A DNA stretch of 64,000 nt, taken from positions 508,501 through 572,500 of the forward strand of contig JAKTNV010000009.1 of NCBI GenBank assembly GCA_022747635.1. Reading direction: 5' to 3'. Below the pieces are notes generated by a model, which was not told where the DNA came from, did not search any database, and saw only the letters and a program-made list of their open reading frames with translations. Below, in pieces: positions 34,574 to 46,081 of this stretch. The position numbers and the translations under genes are program-made. How positions within the stretch are numbered: position 1 is the first letter of the stretch; every line of letters begins with the position of its first letter. The DNA is from Hetaerina americana. Its lineage: Eukaryota; Arthropoda; Insecta; Odonata; Calopterygidae.

Positions 34574-37112
34574 ACAACATTAAGGACTACAACGGCAGGG
34601 GCCTATTCGTGTGTTCATTTTATAGACCCCCAGATTCTAACACAATGTCCTACACAAACTCGACGAACAAATATCCACTATCAGCAGCAGACAAAGCAAC
34701 AGTATTACTATAATCGCTGGTGACACAAATCTACCGTCAATTGACTGGGACAACTACTGCGTAGGAAAATCTGCTAAAAACAGAGATTCATGCCAAGAAC
34801 TCCTTCATATATTCACAAAACACTCCTTAGAAAAAACTGTTAAATCACCAACACGGGACCAAAGCATACTAGACATCTTTGCGACTTCTACGCCCGAAAT
34901 CTTTACAAACATTGAAATAATAGACGGAATCAGTTACCATAAGGCTATTCTTGTAGAGTTAAAAACTAAGTTCGTCAAAATAAACAAAGAAAAGCGTAAA
35001 ATATACCTATACAACAAGGCAAATTTTACCGGACTAAGAGAATTTTTAAAGATTAAAATAACAGAATACAAGACAAAAACACTGACAACAAATACAGAGA
35101 ACACTTGAAATTATTTCTTAAATATTTTACGCGAAGGAATGAAGACGTACATCCCGTCCAAACTCAAATGCGACAGTAAGGAACCAAGATGGTACAACGG
35201 GGAAGTCAGATCGGAATTAAGAAGGCAAAAAAAGCTACAGTCAAATTTTAATAAGGGTTTAAAAAGTGACGATATAGTTTATATGAATACATCCAAACAG
35301 CAAATAAAACAATGTCGTAGTAAGACGAAATGTATCATGCGCACAGCACTACACTCTTTTCAATCTAAAATGCTAAGCGAATATCTTGAGGAAAATCCAA
35401 AGTCATTCTGGTCCTATGTTAGGGAAATACAGAGTAAACGTCCCACTGTTCACTCTTTGAAGACGGAAAATGGAGAAATCAATACAGATGTCGTGAAAAA
35501 GGCAAATATTTCAAACAATTTTTTCCAGAGCGTCTACAACAAAAACACAAACGCACCAAACGATCCTCCACACCCACCCGGGGAACACATGAGCGATCTT
35601 ACACTGACCAAGCAGGGAATAGTACATCTGCTCCGTAGTATCAAAGCTCACAAGGCACCTGGTCCGGAAGAAATACCTGCTAGAATATTAAAGGAATTAG
35701 CTGAAGACATTGCCCCATTTTTACATATTGTTTTTCTAAAATCGATAGAAGAAGGCTCAGTGCCTCGCGACTGGAAGCTAGCCCATATAACTCCCATCTA
35801 TAAAGGCGGCGATAGGGATAAACCAACCAATTACCGACCCATTTCTTTAACATCGATCTCTTGTAAAATATTGGAACACATTATTGTCACCTACATTATG
35901 AGATTTCTTGGTAGAAGGAAAATACTAATCCACAACCAGCACGGATTTAGGAAAAGCAGATCTTGCGAAACACAACTTGGTCTCTTCATTCACGATATAC
36001 TTAGATCGGGAGAAAATAACACACAAGTCGATGCAGTATTCCTGGATTTCAAAAAAGCCTTCGACAAAGTCTCACACAATAAATTGTTACATAAACTTAA
36101 ATACTATGGGATCAACGAGAAAATAATTAATTGGATTAGAGACTTCTTGTCAAACCGCAAACAAATAGTAGTCATAGGTCGTGCGCAACCGATAGAGATG
36201 TAACTTCGGGAGTCCCCCAGGGAAGTGTAATAGGGCCTCTTCTGTTTTTAATATACATTAATGACTTAAGCACACAAGTTGGTAGAAATCTAAGGTTATT
36301 TGCTGACGACACGGCGGTATACAGGGAAATGAGGAGCCAACTAGATCGCCAGCATCTCTCTAGAGACTTAGACAATATCTCGGAATGGTGCAATAAATGG
36401 GGATTAACACTTAATATAGATAGATCTACTTAAGATCTACTTAATACCCCGCAAGCCGCCGCAAGGGCGTGTGGCGGGGGGTAAATGCGCAGTGTTGAAA
36501 TTTTGGAATAAAGGAAGCAAGGAACAGGATATAAACTACAAAATAGATGGTTCAGTATTGACTACGGCAAATCAAGTTTAATATTTGGGGGTTGTTCTAA
36601 CACCACGCCTTTCATGGAGAGCACATATCAGGACAATATGCGGATCAGCTTTAAAGAAACTTGGCTTCATGAAACGGGTGGTGGGGAAGTGTAATGAAAA
36701 AGTTAAAGAGAGGTGTTATTTTGCTCTAGTTAGACCTCATTTGGAATATGCCGCAAGTATTTGGGATCCGTGGGAGAAAATTTGGCAAAAAGAATTAGAT
36801 AAAGTCCAGAGAAAATCCGCTAGATTCGTTAAAAATTGTTATGATAAGAACACAAGTGTGACAGGTCTCTTAGGGGATTTAGGCTGGGAACCACTTGAAG
36901 TGCGGAGAGAACAAGCGAGGCTTAGACTTTTAGAACGGTTCAGAACAAACGTGTTTAACTATGACACTGAAGGAATTATAATGGCCCCACACTACTTAAG
37001 TAGATCAGACCACAAAGATAAACTAAGGGTGATAGATTCCAGGACAGATAGGCACAAATACTTATTCTTTCCCCGAACAATCAGAAATCATAATAGTAAA
37101 AAACCGAAGTAA
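34574..37112 (+). pseudogene. Broken family A ORF2 (EN remnant, RT)
   Basis: The longest open part, 35139-36203, carries APGPEEIPARI, NYRPISLTS, HGFRKSRSCETQ and the FLDFKKAFDKV aspartate motif. The catalytic FADD region (about 36300) is in another frame after an indel near 36178. The C-terminus reappears at 36585-37112. Several stops and the nested stub make it non-functional. Confidence 0.88.
36423..36481 (-). repeat. 59-bp element stub: hairpin and tail only
   Basis: Compared with the intact A copy (4392-4398), this copy has an extra segment made solely of ATCTACTTAAG-type tail units and the reversed terminal hairpin. It splits the codon run before the CAVLKFW region. The duplication is at most 2 bp (TA). 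It is one of the shortest possible 5'-truncated insertions. Confidence 0.85.
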
Positions 37113-37406
37113 TTTTAGAAAAATATTGAAAACATTGAATTTACAAGTCGGAGCAAAGTAAATCACTGCAAAGCTGTTAGGTATTCTTTCAGATGCATGT
37201 GTATGTAAGATGTAGTTTGAGTGTTTGCATGTGTGTGGGGTGTAAGTGTTCATGCATGAATGTTTGCCATGTTTTTTTTTTGATATATGATTTTGTGTTT
37301 ATTGCATGCGGTTTTTTCTTTTTCTTTTCTAAATTACGGGTGTTGTCCTAACACCCACCGCCATACGCCCTTGCGGCGGCTTGCGGGGTATTAAGTAGAT
37401 GTAGAT

Positions 37407-37721
37407 AATCTAACGGTTAAAGTAGGTTTTTGAATTGACACAATTCCTAATTACACAATTAGTTACCTCTCGCAAAACACAACATCCTACTCTATATCAG
37501 GCCCCTCTTCAGCTCTCAGTACTTTCTTACTCCAGTCATCCCGTCCAACATCCCTCTCCTGTTCCTTCCCTTTCCTTTTTCGCCTAACATTCTCCCCTCA
37601 ATTACCGTCTTCAACATCCCGCCGCCGATTAATACCGCCTTCATCCACTTTTTCTGCCTCCATAGGATTTCTCCCAACAAACACCTCTCTTCGCCAACCA
37701 TACCAAGTACTTCCTCATTCC
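37407..37721 (-). mobile_element. RTE-like element, segment 1 (3' end)
   Basis: Minus-strand 3' end of an RTE-like copy; the frame has NEEVLGMVGEERCLLGEILW and a GRNRRGMLDG C-terminus. It breaks at CCTCATT (about 37718). The protein-level continuation (upstream QNT before NEEVL) is found at 43618, across a 5.9 kb block of inserted B and A DNA. Confidence 0.8.
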
Positions 37722-37779
37722 AGTACACAGCGGAAGCAGCGAGTAAGGTAGCGGATTGGATACTCGACCACTGTAGGCC

Positions 37780-40705
37780 TTTTTTAGGATAGAGAGCAGG
37801 TCACTTAGTGGGTCAATAACATCTGGGGATAGCGCGTATAATATTATTAATAAAAATATAAAAGTCATTGACAACACTGGCAATGATTTAGAAAGACATG
37901 TGACACGCACTTCCCCACAAAGGCGTCCTAAATTACAGTCAGACACTAATAAGGACGTTATTCAACATCAAAATAATTTAACTATACTTGTTATAAATTG
38001 CAGAAGCCTCAAGAACAAATCAGCGGATCTAGAACACATAATCCAAACTCATTCCGCTGATATAGTATTAGGCACAGAGAGTTGGCTGTGCAATGATATT
38101 AATGACCAAGAAATTTTCCCAATAGATTTCAAAGTTTACCGACACGATAGAGATACAAGACCCGGAGGAGGGGTTTTCGTGGCAGTTAAAAGTCATTTTG
38201 AAAGCAGGCAAGTTTCATTTGAAAATAATAACATAGAAAGTGTTTGGTGCACCTTAATACGGACCAATCAACCCAACATAAATTTATGCTCTTTCTACAG
38301 ACCTCCAGACTCAGATTTGAAAACACTTCACACCCTCAACGATCAAATTCACAAGTTTACACGTAAATATAATAACAGCATAAACATAATTGGTGGCGAC
38401 TTTAACCTCCCTGGTATAGATTGGGACAGCAATATCGTTAAATCTGGGACCCGCGATCGCGAATCTTGCAATTCCATGATAAAATTGGTTCAAAGAAACT
38501 CCCTCCATCAAGCAGTACGCATGCCCACCCGTGGAAAGAACATATTGGATGCATTTCTTACAAACACGCCGGAACGTATTATTAGTGTATCAACTGATGA
38601 GGGCTTGAGTGACCATAAAGCAATTAATGTCCATTTGGACATAGCAATAAAAAAGATTGTTAAACCAAAAAGAAAAATTTATAATTACCATAAAGCAGAC
38701 TTTGAATCTTTTGCCAATCAATTAAACTCTTCACTACCCGAGTTCAAAACCCGCTTAAGTCATGCCAACGTGGAAGAAACTTGGACAGAATTTGTCAATA
38801 TCATGCAAAAAGGAATCGTAGATTTCATACCTATAAAATACGTTAAAGCAAATCGCGACACCAGGTGGTACAATAAAGACGTTAGAAAAGCCCTTCGATA
38901 GCAGAGAATGCTACACTCTAGGGTAAAGAGGGCAGGCGTGAACACATCATCTCCTGAGAATACACAATTATGGGACACATATAGATCCTCTAAAATTGAA
39001 ACCAAAAAACAATTACGTAGCGCCTTACTGGAATTTAAACGCAAAGTACTTTGCGAGCACTTGGACACTGACCCCAAAGCTTTCTGGTCATATGTTAGGG
39101 AAGTAAATGGGAGTAAACAAACCGTGGCTTGCTTAAGGGATTGTAGCAATGTAATTCATACAGACAGCGAGGTTAAAGCTAACATCTTAAATTCATTCTT
39201 CCAAAGCGTTTTCTCGAATGATGTTGCCACCGCATATCTCCAAGAAACAATACATACTCCACCCATGGAAAAAATAACAGTGGACCAACAAGGAATTCTA
39301 AAATTACTTAATGAGATTAAACCCAACAAATCCCCGGGTCCCGAAAATATACCAGCTAGGGTGATAAAACATTTAGCTCCAAACATTGCCCCGTACCTTG
39401 AATTTATATTTAACAAATCCCTCACAGAGTGCAAAGTACCTAAGATTTGGAAAACCGCGCAAATAACGCCTATTTTTAAAAGTGGTGACAGGGAGGATCC
39501 CAGTAATTACAGACCTATATCTCTCACTTCTATCTGTTGTAAAATCTTAGAGCACATAATTGTCAGTTCAATAATGAGACACCTTGACAATATTAACTTT
39601 TTACGTGACAATCAACACGGATTCAGGAAAACCCGCTCCTGCGAAACCCAATTATGATTATTTACACATGATTTACTTGTATCTGGTGAGAGAGGTAGGC
39701 AAGTGGATGCCATCTTCTTAGATTTTCAAAAGGCATTTGATAAGGTCCCACATGGTAAACTCATTCATAAATTAAAGGTCGCGGGTATAAACAAGGGCGC
39801 TATAAGTTGGGTTAAAGATTTTCTTTCAGAGCGGGAACAGAGGGTAGTCCTTGATGGCGCTAGTTCCGACAGCGTTCGAGTCACGTCGGGGGTACCTCAG
39901 GGAAGTGTGATCGGGCCGTTACTTTTCTTGATTTTTGTTAACGATTTGAACCGCGAAGTGAAAAGTAACATTAGGATGTTTGCGGATGACACGGTGATCT
40001 ATCGGGAGATATCTGGGGATGAGGATCGTTTTATTCTAGCGCAGGATTTAGATTGCATTACTAAATGGTGTTCTAACTGGGGATTGACTCTAAATTATAA
40101 TAAATGTTCAGTGGTAAATTTCTTTAAAAGATCAACGGGATTTGCTTACAAATTAGCTGGAGGTGACCTAGCAGTAGTTGATGCGGTAAAATACCTAGGT
40201 GTCACATTCACTAAAGACTTAACTTGGGGGACTCACATACGTAAAGTCTGCGGTGAAGCAAATAAAAAATTGGGATTCATTAGACGCATTGTCGGCAAAA
40301 GTGACTCAAAGGTCAAGGAACGTTGTTACCACGCTCTTGTAAGGCCTCATTTAGAATACGCATGCAGCGTGTGGGTCCCGAGTGAAAAAGGTTTCATTCG
40401 GGAAATTGAGAAGGTTCAACGCCGGGCAGCCCGTTTTGTAAAAAATTCCTACGATAAAACGCAAAGCGTTACCTAAATGCTCATGGATTTGGGGTGGGAA
40501 TCATTAGAAGAGGGACGATTCAATGCAAGACTGAAATTATTAAATAAATTCAGATCCGCATGTTTCAGCACCGAGGTCTCGCAGATTATTCGTACTCCTA
40601 CATACATTGGTCGCTTGGATCATGCATATAAAATTCGGGAAATAGATGCCAGGACTAGCCGACTCAAGGACTCCTTCTTCCCACGGACAATACGGGATAG
40701 CAACT
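37780..40705 (+). pseudogene. Family B ORF2 with three nonsense changes
   Basis: Near full-length ORF2: endonuclease (INCRS, GTESW, GGDFNLPGIDW, SDHKAI) and RT (NKSPGPENIPAR, NYRPISLTS, SGVPQGSVIGPLLF, FADDTVIYR). Relative to the intact copy at 52991-55975 it has TAG at 38899-38901, TGA at about 39655 and TAA at about 40474, all single-base changes. The final codons are displaced beyond the nested insertion. Confidence 0.92.
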
Positions 40706-42438
40706 CATCTACATCTACATAATACCCCGCAAGCCGCCGCAAGGGCGTGTGGCGGGGGGTGTTAGGTCACCAACCGTAAAAAAGAAAAATACCACATGCA
40801 AAAAAATCAACACGGAAAATTACACCCACAGCAGCGCACACACTCATGCAAAAATCCCTTCATCCAATACTCATGCAAACACATATACCGCAAAACAACT
40901 AAAAAACTGCACCCCATGATGCAGCACGAAAGACATTCTACAACACGGAAGCCAGGACACAACAAGCAAGAAATTGAAACATCACTACCACATGAAAATG
41001 CACCACGAAACACTCTACCCCCAAAGAGTCTCTAATTGGCAGGGAATGCGACCCAACGTTGCAGGTAGCAGGAATTTCCCCCCGCAGAGAGGGACGAGGG
41101 ATTGAAAGGGAAACTTAAAAACAGATGAACAGAACATGAATGAGGTCATTCGGAAAGAATGGGTTATTATAGCAAAACACATAAGGTTAGTGGAAGAGCA
41201 TGCATTTAAATACAACTAATTATTTTTTAGACGCTGAGGGTGGCAAGCGGAATTTTTGCTATCTATAACCCTGCAGGTGCTATCCCGTATTGTCCGTGGG
41301 AAGAAGGAGTCCTTGAGTCGGCTAGTTCTGGCATCTATTTCCCGAATTTTATATGCATGATCCAAGCGACTAATGTATGTAGGAGTACGAATAATTTGCG
41401 AGACCTCGGTGCTGAAACATGCGGATCTAAATTTATTTAATAATTTCAATCTTGCATTGAATCGTCTCTCAGCCAATGATTCCCACCCCAAATCCATGAG
41501 CATTTCGGTGAAGCTTTGCGTTTTATCGTAGGAATTTTTTACAAAACGGGCTGCCCGGCGTTGAACCTTCTCAATTTCCCGAATGAGACCTTTTTCACTC
41601 GGATCCCACACGCTGCATGCGTATTCTAAATGAGGCCTTACAAGAGCGTGGTAACAACGTTCCTTGACCTTCGAGTCACTTTTGCCGACAATGCGACTAA
41701 TGAATCCCAATTTTTTATATGCTTGACCGCAGACTTTACGTATGTGAGTCCCCCAAGTTAAGTCTTTTGTGAATGTGACACCTAGGTATTTCACCGTATC
41801 AACTACTGCTAGGTCACCTCCAGCTAATTTGTAAGCAAATCCCGTTGATCTTTTAAAGAAATTTACCACTGAACATTTATTATAATTTAGAGTCAATCCC
41901 CAGTTAGAACACCATTTAGTAATGCAATCTAAATCCTGCTCTAGAATAAAACGATCCTCATCCCCAGATATCTCCCGATAGATCACCGTGTCATCCGCGA
42001 ACATCCTAATTTTACTTTTCACTTCGCGGTTCAAATCGTTAACAAAAATCAAGAAAAGCAACGGCCCGATCACACTTCCCTGAGGTACCCCCGACGTGAC
42101 TCGAACGCTGTCGGAACTAGCGCCATCAAGGACTACCCTCTGTTCCCGCTCCGAAAGAAAATCTTTAACCTAACTTATGGCGCCCTTATTTATACCCGCG
42201 ACCTTTAATTTATGAATGAGTTTACCATGTGGGACCTTATCAAATGCCTTTTGAAAATCTAAGAAGATGGCATCCACTTGCCTACCTCTCTCACCCGATA
42301 AAAGTAAATCATGTGTAAATAATCCTAATTTGGCTTCGCAGGAGCGAGTTTTCCTGAATCCATGTTGTTTGTCACTTAAAAAGTTAATATTGTCAAGGTG
42401 TCCCATTATTGAACTGACAATTATGTGCTCTAAACTGT
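40706..42438 (-). mobile_element. Nested family B copy, 5'-truncated
   Basis: Reversed B from its tail (CATCTACATCTAC, 40706) through the 3' UTR to the RT region. AACT flanks both sides (40702-40705 and 42439-42442). Its ORF2 part is open at 41216-42073 with FADD intact, but a Trp-to-stop change near 42171 separates it from the segment at 42170-42406. The 5' edge carries an ACTGT microduplication. Confidence 0.9.
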
Positions 42439-43035
42439 AACTGTAGGATTATAAATAGTAAAAATTCCACTTGCCACCCACCGTGTCTAAAAAATAATTA
42501 GTTCTACTTAAATGCATGCGCCTCCACTAACCTTATGTGTTTTGTTATAATAACCCATTCTTTCCGCATGATATCATTCGTGTTTTTTTCATCTGTTTTT
42601 AAGTTTCCCTTTCAGTCCCTCTTCCCTCCCGGCGGGGGGAAATTCCTGCTACCTGCAACGTTGGGTCGAATTCCCTTCCTTTTACTGTCTCTTTGGGGGG
42701 TTGAGTTTTTTGTGGTGCATTTTCATGTGGTAGTGATGTTTCACATTCTTGCTTGTTGTGTCCTGGCTTGCGTGTTTTAGGATGGCTTTCGTGCTGTATC
42801 CTGGGGTGCAGTTTTTTGTTGTTTTGCGGTGTATGTGTTTGCATGAGTATTGGATGGAGGGAGTTTTGCATGAGTGTGTGCGCTGCTGGGATGTAATTTT
42901 CCGTGTTGTTTTTTGCATGTGGTATTTTTCGTTTTTACGGTTGGTGACCTAACACCCCCCGCCACACGCCCTTGCGGCGGCTTGCGGGGTATTATGTAGA
43001 TAGATAGATAGATTCATTTTATTCGTTTTCGTTCG

Positions 43036-43617
43036 TTAAAAATTGTTATGATAAAAACACAAGTGTGACAGGTCTCTTAGGGGATTTAGGCTGGGAACCA
43101 CTTGAAGTGCGGAGAGAACAAGCGAGGCTTAGACTTTTAGAAAGGTTCAGAACAAACGAGTTTAAATATGACACTGAAGGAATTATAATGGCCCCACACT
43201 ACTTAGGTAGATCAGACCACAAAGATAAACTAAGGGAGATAGATTCCAAGACAGATAGGTACAAATACTCATTCTTTCCCCGAACAATCAGTAATCATAA
43301 TAGCAAGAAACCGAAGTCACTTTAGAAATATTAAAAACTTTGAATTTACAAGTCGGAACAAAATTAAACACTATAGAGATGTTAGGTATACTTTAAGGTG
43401 CATGTGTATGTTAGTTGGTAGTTTGAGTGTTTGCATGTTTGTGGAGTGTAAGTGTTCATGCATGAATGTATGCCATGTTTTTTTTTATATATGATTTTCT
43501 CGTTATTGCATGCGATTTTTTTTTTTTCTTTTCTAAATTATGGGTGGTGTCCTAGCACCCCACGCCACACGCCCTTGCGGCGGCTTGCGGGGTATTGAGT
43601 AGATGTAGATGTAGATG
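43036..43617 (+). mobile_element. Family A 3' fragment
   Basis: The last about 290 bp of A ORF2 (open at 43065-43325, C-terminal region only), then the 3' UTR, hairpin and (TAGATG)n tail. It lies directly after the tail of the preceding B copy, with 23 bp of unassigned sequence (43014-43035) between. Confidence 0.88.
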
Positions 43618-43838
43618 TATTCTGTATCCATTTCATCTTCGCCATTATTCTCCACACCCAAATTTCAAAAGCCTCCAGTCCACGTCTATCCTTCTGCTTA
43701 AATGACCATGTTTCCGCGCTGTATATAGCTACGCTCCATATCAAAGTTTTTATGAGTTTTCTTAATAATTTTACTCATCGTCCCTGTCATCAACTCCTTC
43801 CTCCTCGTGAAAGCCTCTTTGCCTAGCGTAATTCTTCT
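43618..43838 (-). mobile_element. RTE-like element, segment 2
   Basis: The reverse frame has YSAETWSFKQKDRRGLEAFEIW and KMKWIQNT, the C-terminal RTE motif. It continues segment 1 on its left. At its right it breaks at TTCT (43835-43838), and the same element resumes at 49897 after another block of inserted B copies. Confidence 0.8.
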
Positions 43839-44617
43839 CATCTACATCTACATCTACATAATACCCCGCAAGCCGCCGCAAGGGTGTGTGGCGGGGGGTG
43901 TTAGGTAACCAACCGTAAAAAGGAAAAATACCACATGCAAAAAAACATCACGGAAAATTACACCCACAGCAGCGCACACACTCATGCAAAAATCCCTTCA
44001 TCCAATACTCATGCAAACACATATACCGCAAAACAACTAAAAAACTGCACCCCATGATGCAGCACGAAAGACATCCTACAACACGGAAGCCAGGACACAA
44101 CAAGCAAGAATGTGAAACATCACTACCACATGAAAATGCACCACAAAACACTCAACCCCCCAAAGAGACAGTAAAAGGAAGGGAATTCGACCCAACGTTG
44201 CAGGTAGCAGGAATTTCCCCCCGCCGGGAGGGAAGAGGGACTGAAAGGGAAACTTAAAAACAGATTAACAGAACACGAATGAAGGCATTCGGAAAGAATG
44301 GGTTATTATAGCAAAACACATAAGGTTAGTGGAAGAGCATGCATTTAAGTAGAACTAATTATTTTTTAGACGCCGAGGGTGGCAAGTGGAATTTTTGCTA
44401 TCTATAACCCTGCAGTTGCTATTCCGTATTGTCCGTGGGAAGAAGGAATCCTTGAGTCGGCTAGTCCTGGCATCTATTTCCCGAATTTTATATACATGAT
44501 CCAAGCGACCAATGTATGTAGGAGTACGAATAATCTGCGAGACCTCGGTGCTGAAACATGCGGATCTGAATTTATTTAATAATTTCAGTCTTGCATTGAA
44601 TCGTCTCTCTTCTAATC
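43839..44617 (-). mobile_element. Family B 3' fragment, head-to-head with the next B
   Basis: Reversed B: tail (43839-43857), hairpin, 3' UTR and the last about 240 bp of ORF2. Its truncated 5' edge at about 44616 touches the exact 5' end of the plus-strand B at 44618. Confidence 0.88.
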
Positions 44618-45054
44618 ATTCTCTGCCTGGCTTCTGCCGAGAACAGACGTGCTCGAGCTCGCTCCCTAGAACCGGTTCGACCCTACCTGAGACTACCTGC
44701 GTGCCTGCTGTTACTTCTGTGTTTGTTCTTCCCTAGTGAAGTGTAGTTTAGTGTTAGCTTTAATTTTGTGAAATAGTTAGTTTATTTAGTTTTTGTGCTG
44801 TTTGTTATTAGTTTTTAATTGTTTGGTAGTATTCCTTGTGGGTACTCTTAGTGGCTTGCGGTGGTTTTTGTCCGTCGAATCTAATTGGTTATCGGTGAGT
44901 GTTTTATTTTCTTTACCATCTTTTTTCTTTCCTTTCTTTACTTACTTACAAAGCGTAACTTATTGATTGAGCTAAATTTAACTAACCCCTCTTAGAAATT
45001 TTAGCATAGTGTATACAGGTTAGCTTTTATTGGGAACTCAGTAGTTTAATTAGG

Positions 45055-46081
45055 ATGGCTTCATCTAGGTCCCCTGTTGCCATGCTCGAAGGCACTGGCG
45101 AATGCGCGGCTTTAAGGGCCCGTATTGTCATGCTGGAGAGAATGGTGCGGGAGCTTCGATCGGAGATCGCTGGCCGGAGGACTCCCCTCAGGAGAGATGG
45201 TGCTCGGAGTGGGAATACGAAAACCCGCCACGCCCATATGGGTGCACGGATTCGTCCGAATGCTACACGTGGCTGGGCGATTAGAGACCTACCCCGTGTC
45301 CCATCTCCCAACGAGGGAGTGTCTCACGTCCGTAGGTCAGACGATTGGAGGGTTGTCTCTCGGGGCAAGGGGAAGGTAACGCTGCGGCGTGGATTGGACT
45401 CTGCGGAGGCAGATACCATCCCCGTCTCCAACAGGTACCAGGTGTTGTCGGATGACAGCACCACCGTACCTGCAGCCCCTATCCCTACTCCGAGGGCACT
45501 GCCTAGGGTAAGACGTCAGGGAACGGGAAGGGAGGGAATTGTAGTAATAGGTAGCTCGAATGTCCGTCGTGTAATGCTCCCATTGAGGGAAAGGGCGCGC
45601 CGCGTAGGCGCCGATCAACGGGTGACCGCCTGGTGTATACCAGGCGGAGGAGTCCCTCAGGTGACGAAGGCGATCGAGGCGGCGGTCAAAGGCACGAAGT
45701 GCTCTAGGCTGCAGGTCGTGGCCCATGTGGGGCACCAACGACGTCACGGACCGTGGATCCGAGGAGGTCCTCCGTTCCCTTAGGGAACTGAGCTCCGAGG
45801 TGAAGCGCGTCCAGGGCGTCGAGGGGGTTCGGCTGGGACTAACGGTCTGCAGCATCGTTCCGAGGGAGGATCGCGGGTCTCTGGTTTGGAGCCGAGTGGA
45901 AGGCATAAACCAGAGACTATCGAGATTTTGCTCGGACATAGGAGCCTCCTTCGTCGACCTCAGACCAACCCTCCGATCTTGCAGGACTCCCCTTAACCGA
46001 TCTGGGGTCCATTACACGGCGGAAGCGGCGAGTAAGGTAGCGGATAGGATACTCGACCACTGTAGGCCTTTTTTAGGATAG
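45055..46081 (+). pseudogene. Family B ORF1 (coiled coil, SGNH domain), one frameshift
   Basis: Two overlapping frames (45055-45783 and 45725-46081) make one ORF1. A run of four G at 45729-45732 has one base more than the copy at 51977, and this breaks HVGTND. SGNH motifs GSSNVRR, PGGG and GVHYT are otherwise present. The N-terminal part, about 155 residues, is almost the same as family A ORF1. The frame ends CCT TTT TTA GGA TAG, the slippery context. Confidence 0.88.
46069..46075 (+). promoter_or_regulatory. Candidate -1 frameshift heptamer T TTT TTA
   Basis: In ORF1 phase the bases read T TTT TTA, four bases before the ORF1 TAG (46079-46081). The ORF2 frame is exactly -1. Identical to the site in the copies at 37780 and 52991. 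Confidence 0.65.

Larger units (their letters stand above)
34574..37406 (+). mobile_element. Family A copy, 5'-truncated
   Basis: Begins inside the ORF2 endonuclease region and runs to the terminal hairpin (about 37350-37384) and tail. Nonsense changes include TGA at about 35107 and TAA at about 36578; frameshifts include one near 34643. A 59-bp element stub is nested at 36423-36481. Confidence 0.9.
37722..43013 (+). mobile_element. Family B copy with a reversed B nested in it
   Basis: Starts in the last codons of ORF1 (5'-truncated), keeps the ORF1/ORF2 junction with the T TTT TTA heptamer (37780-37786), ORF2, the 3' UTR (resuming at 42439) and hairpin, and ends in an altered tail of TAGA repeats (42995-43013). 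A 1.73 kb minus-strand B lies at 40706-42438, flanked by AACT. Confidence 0.9.
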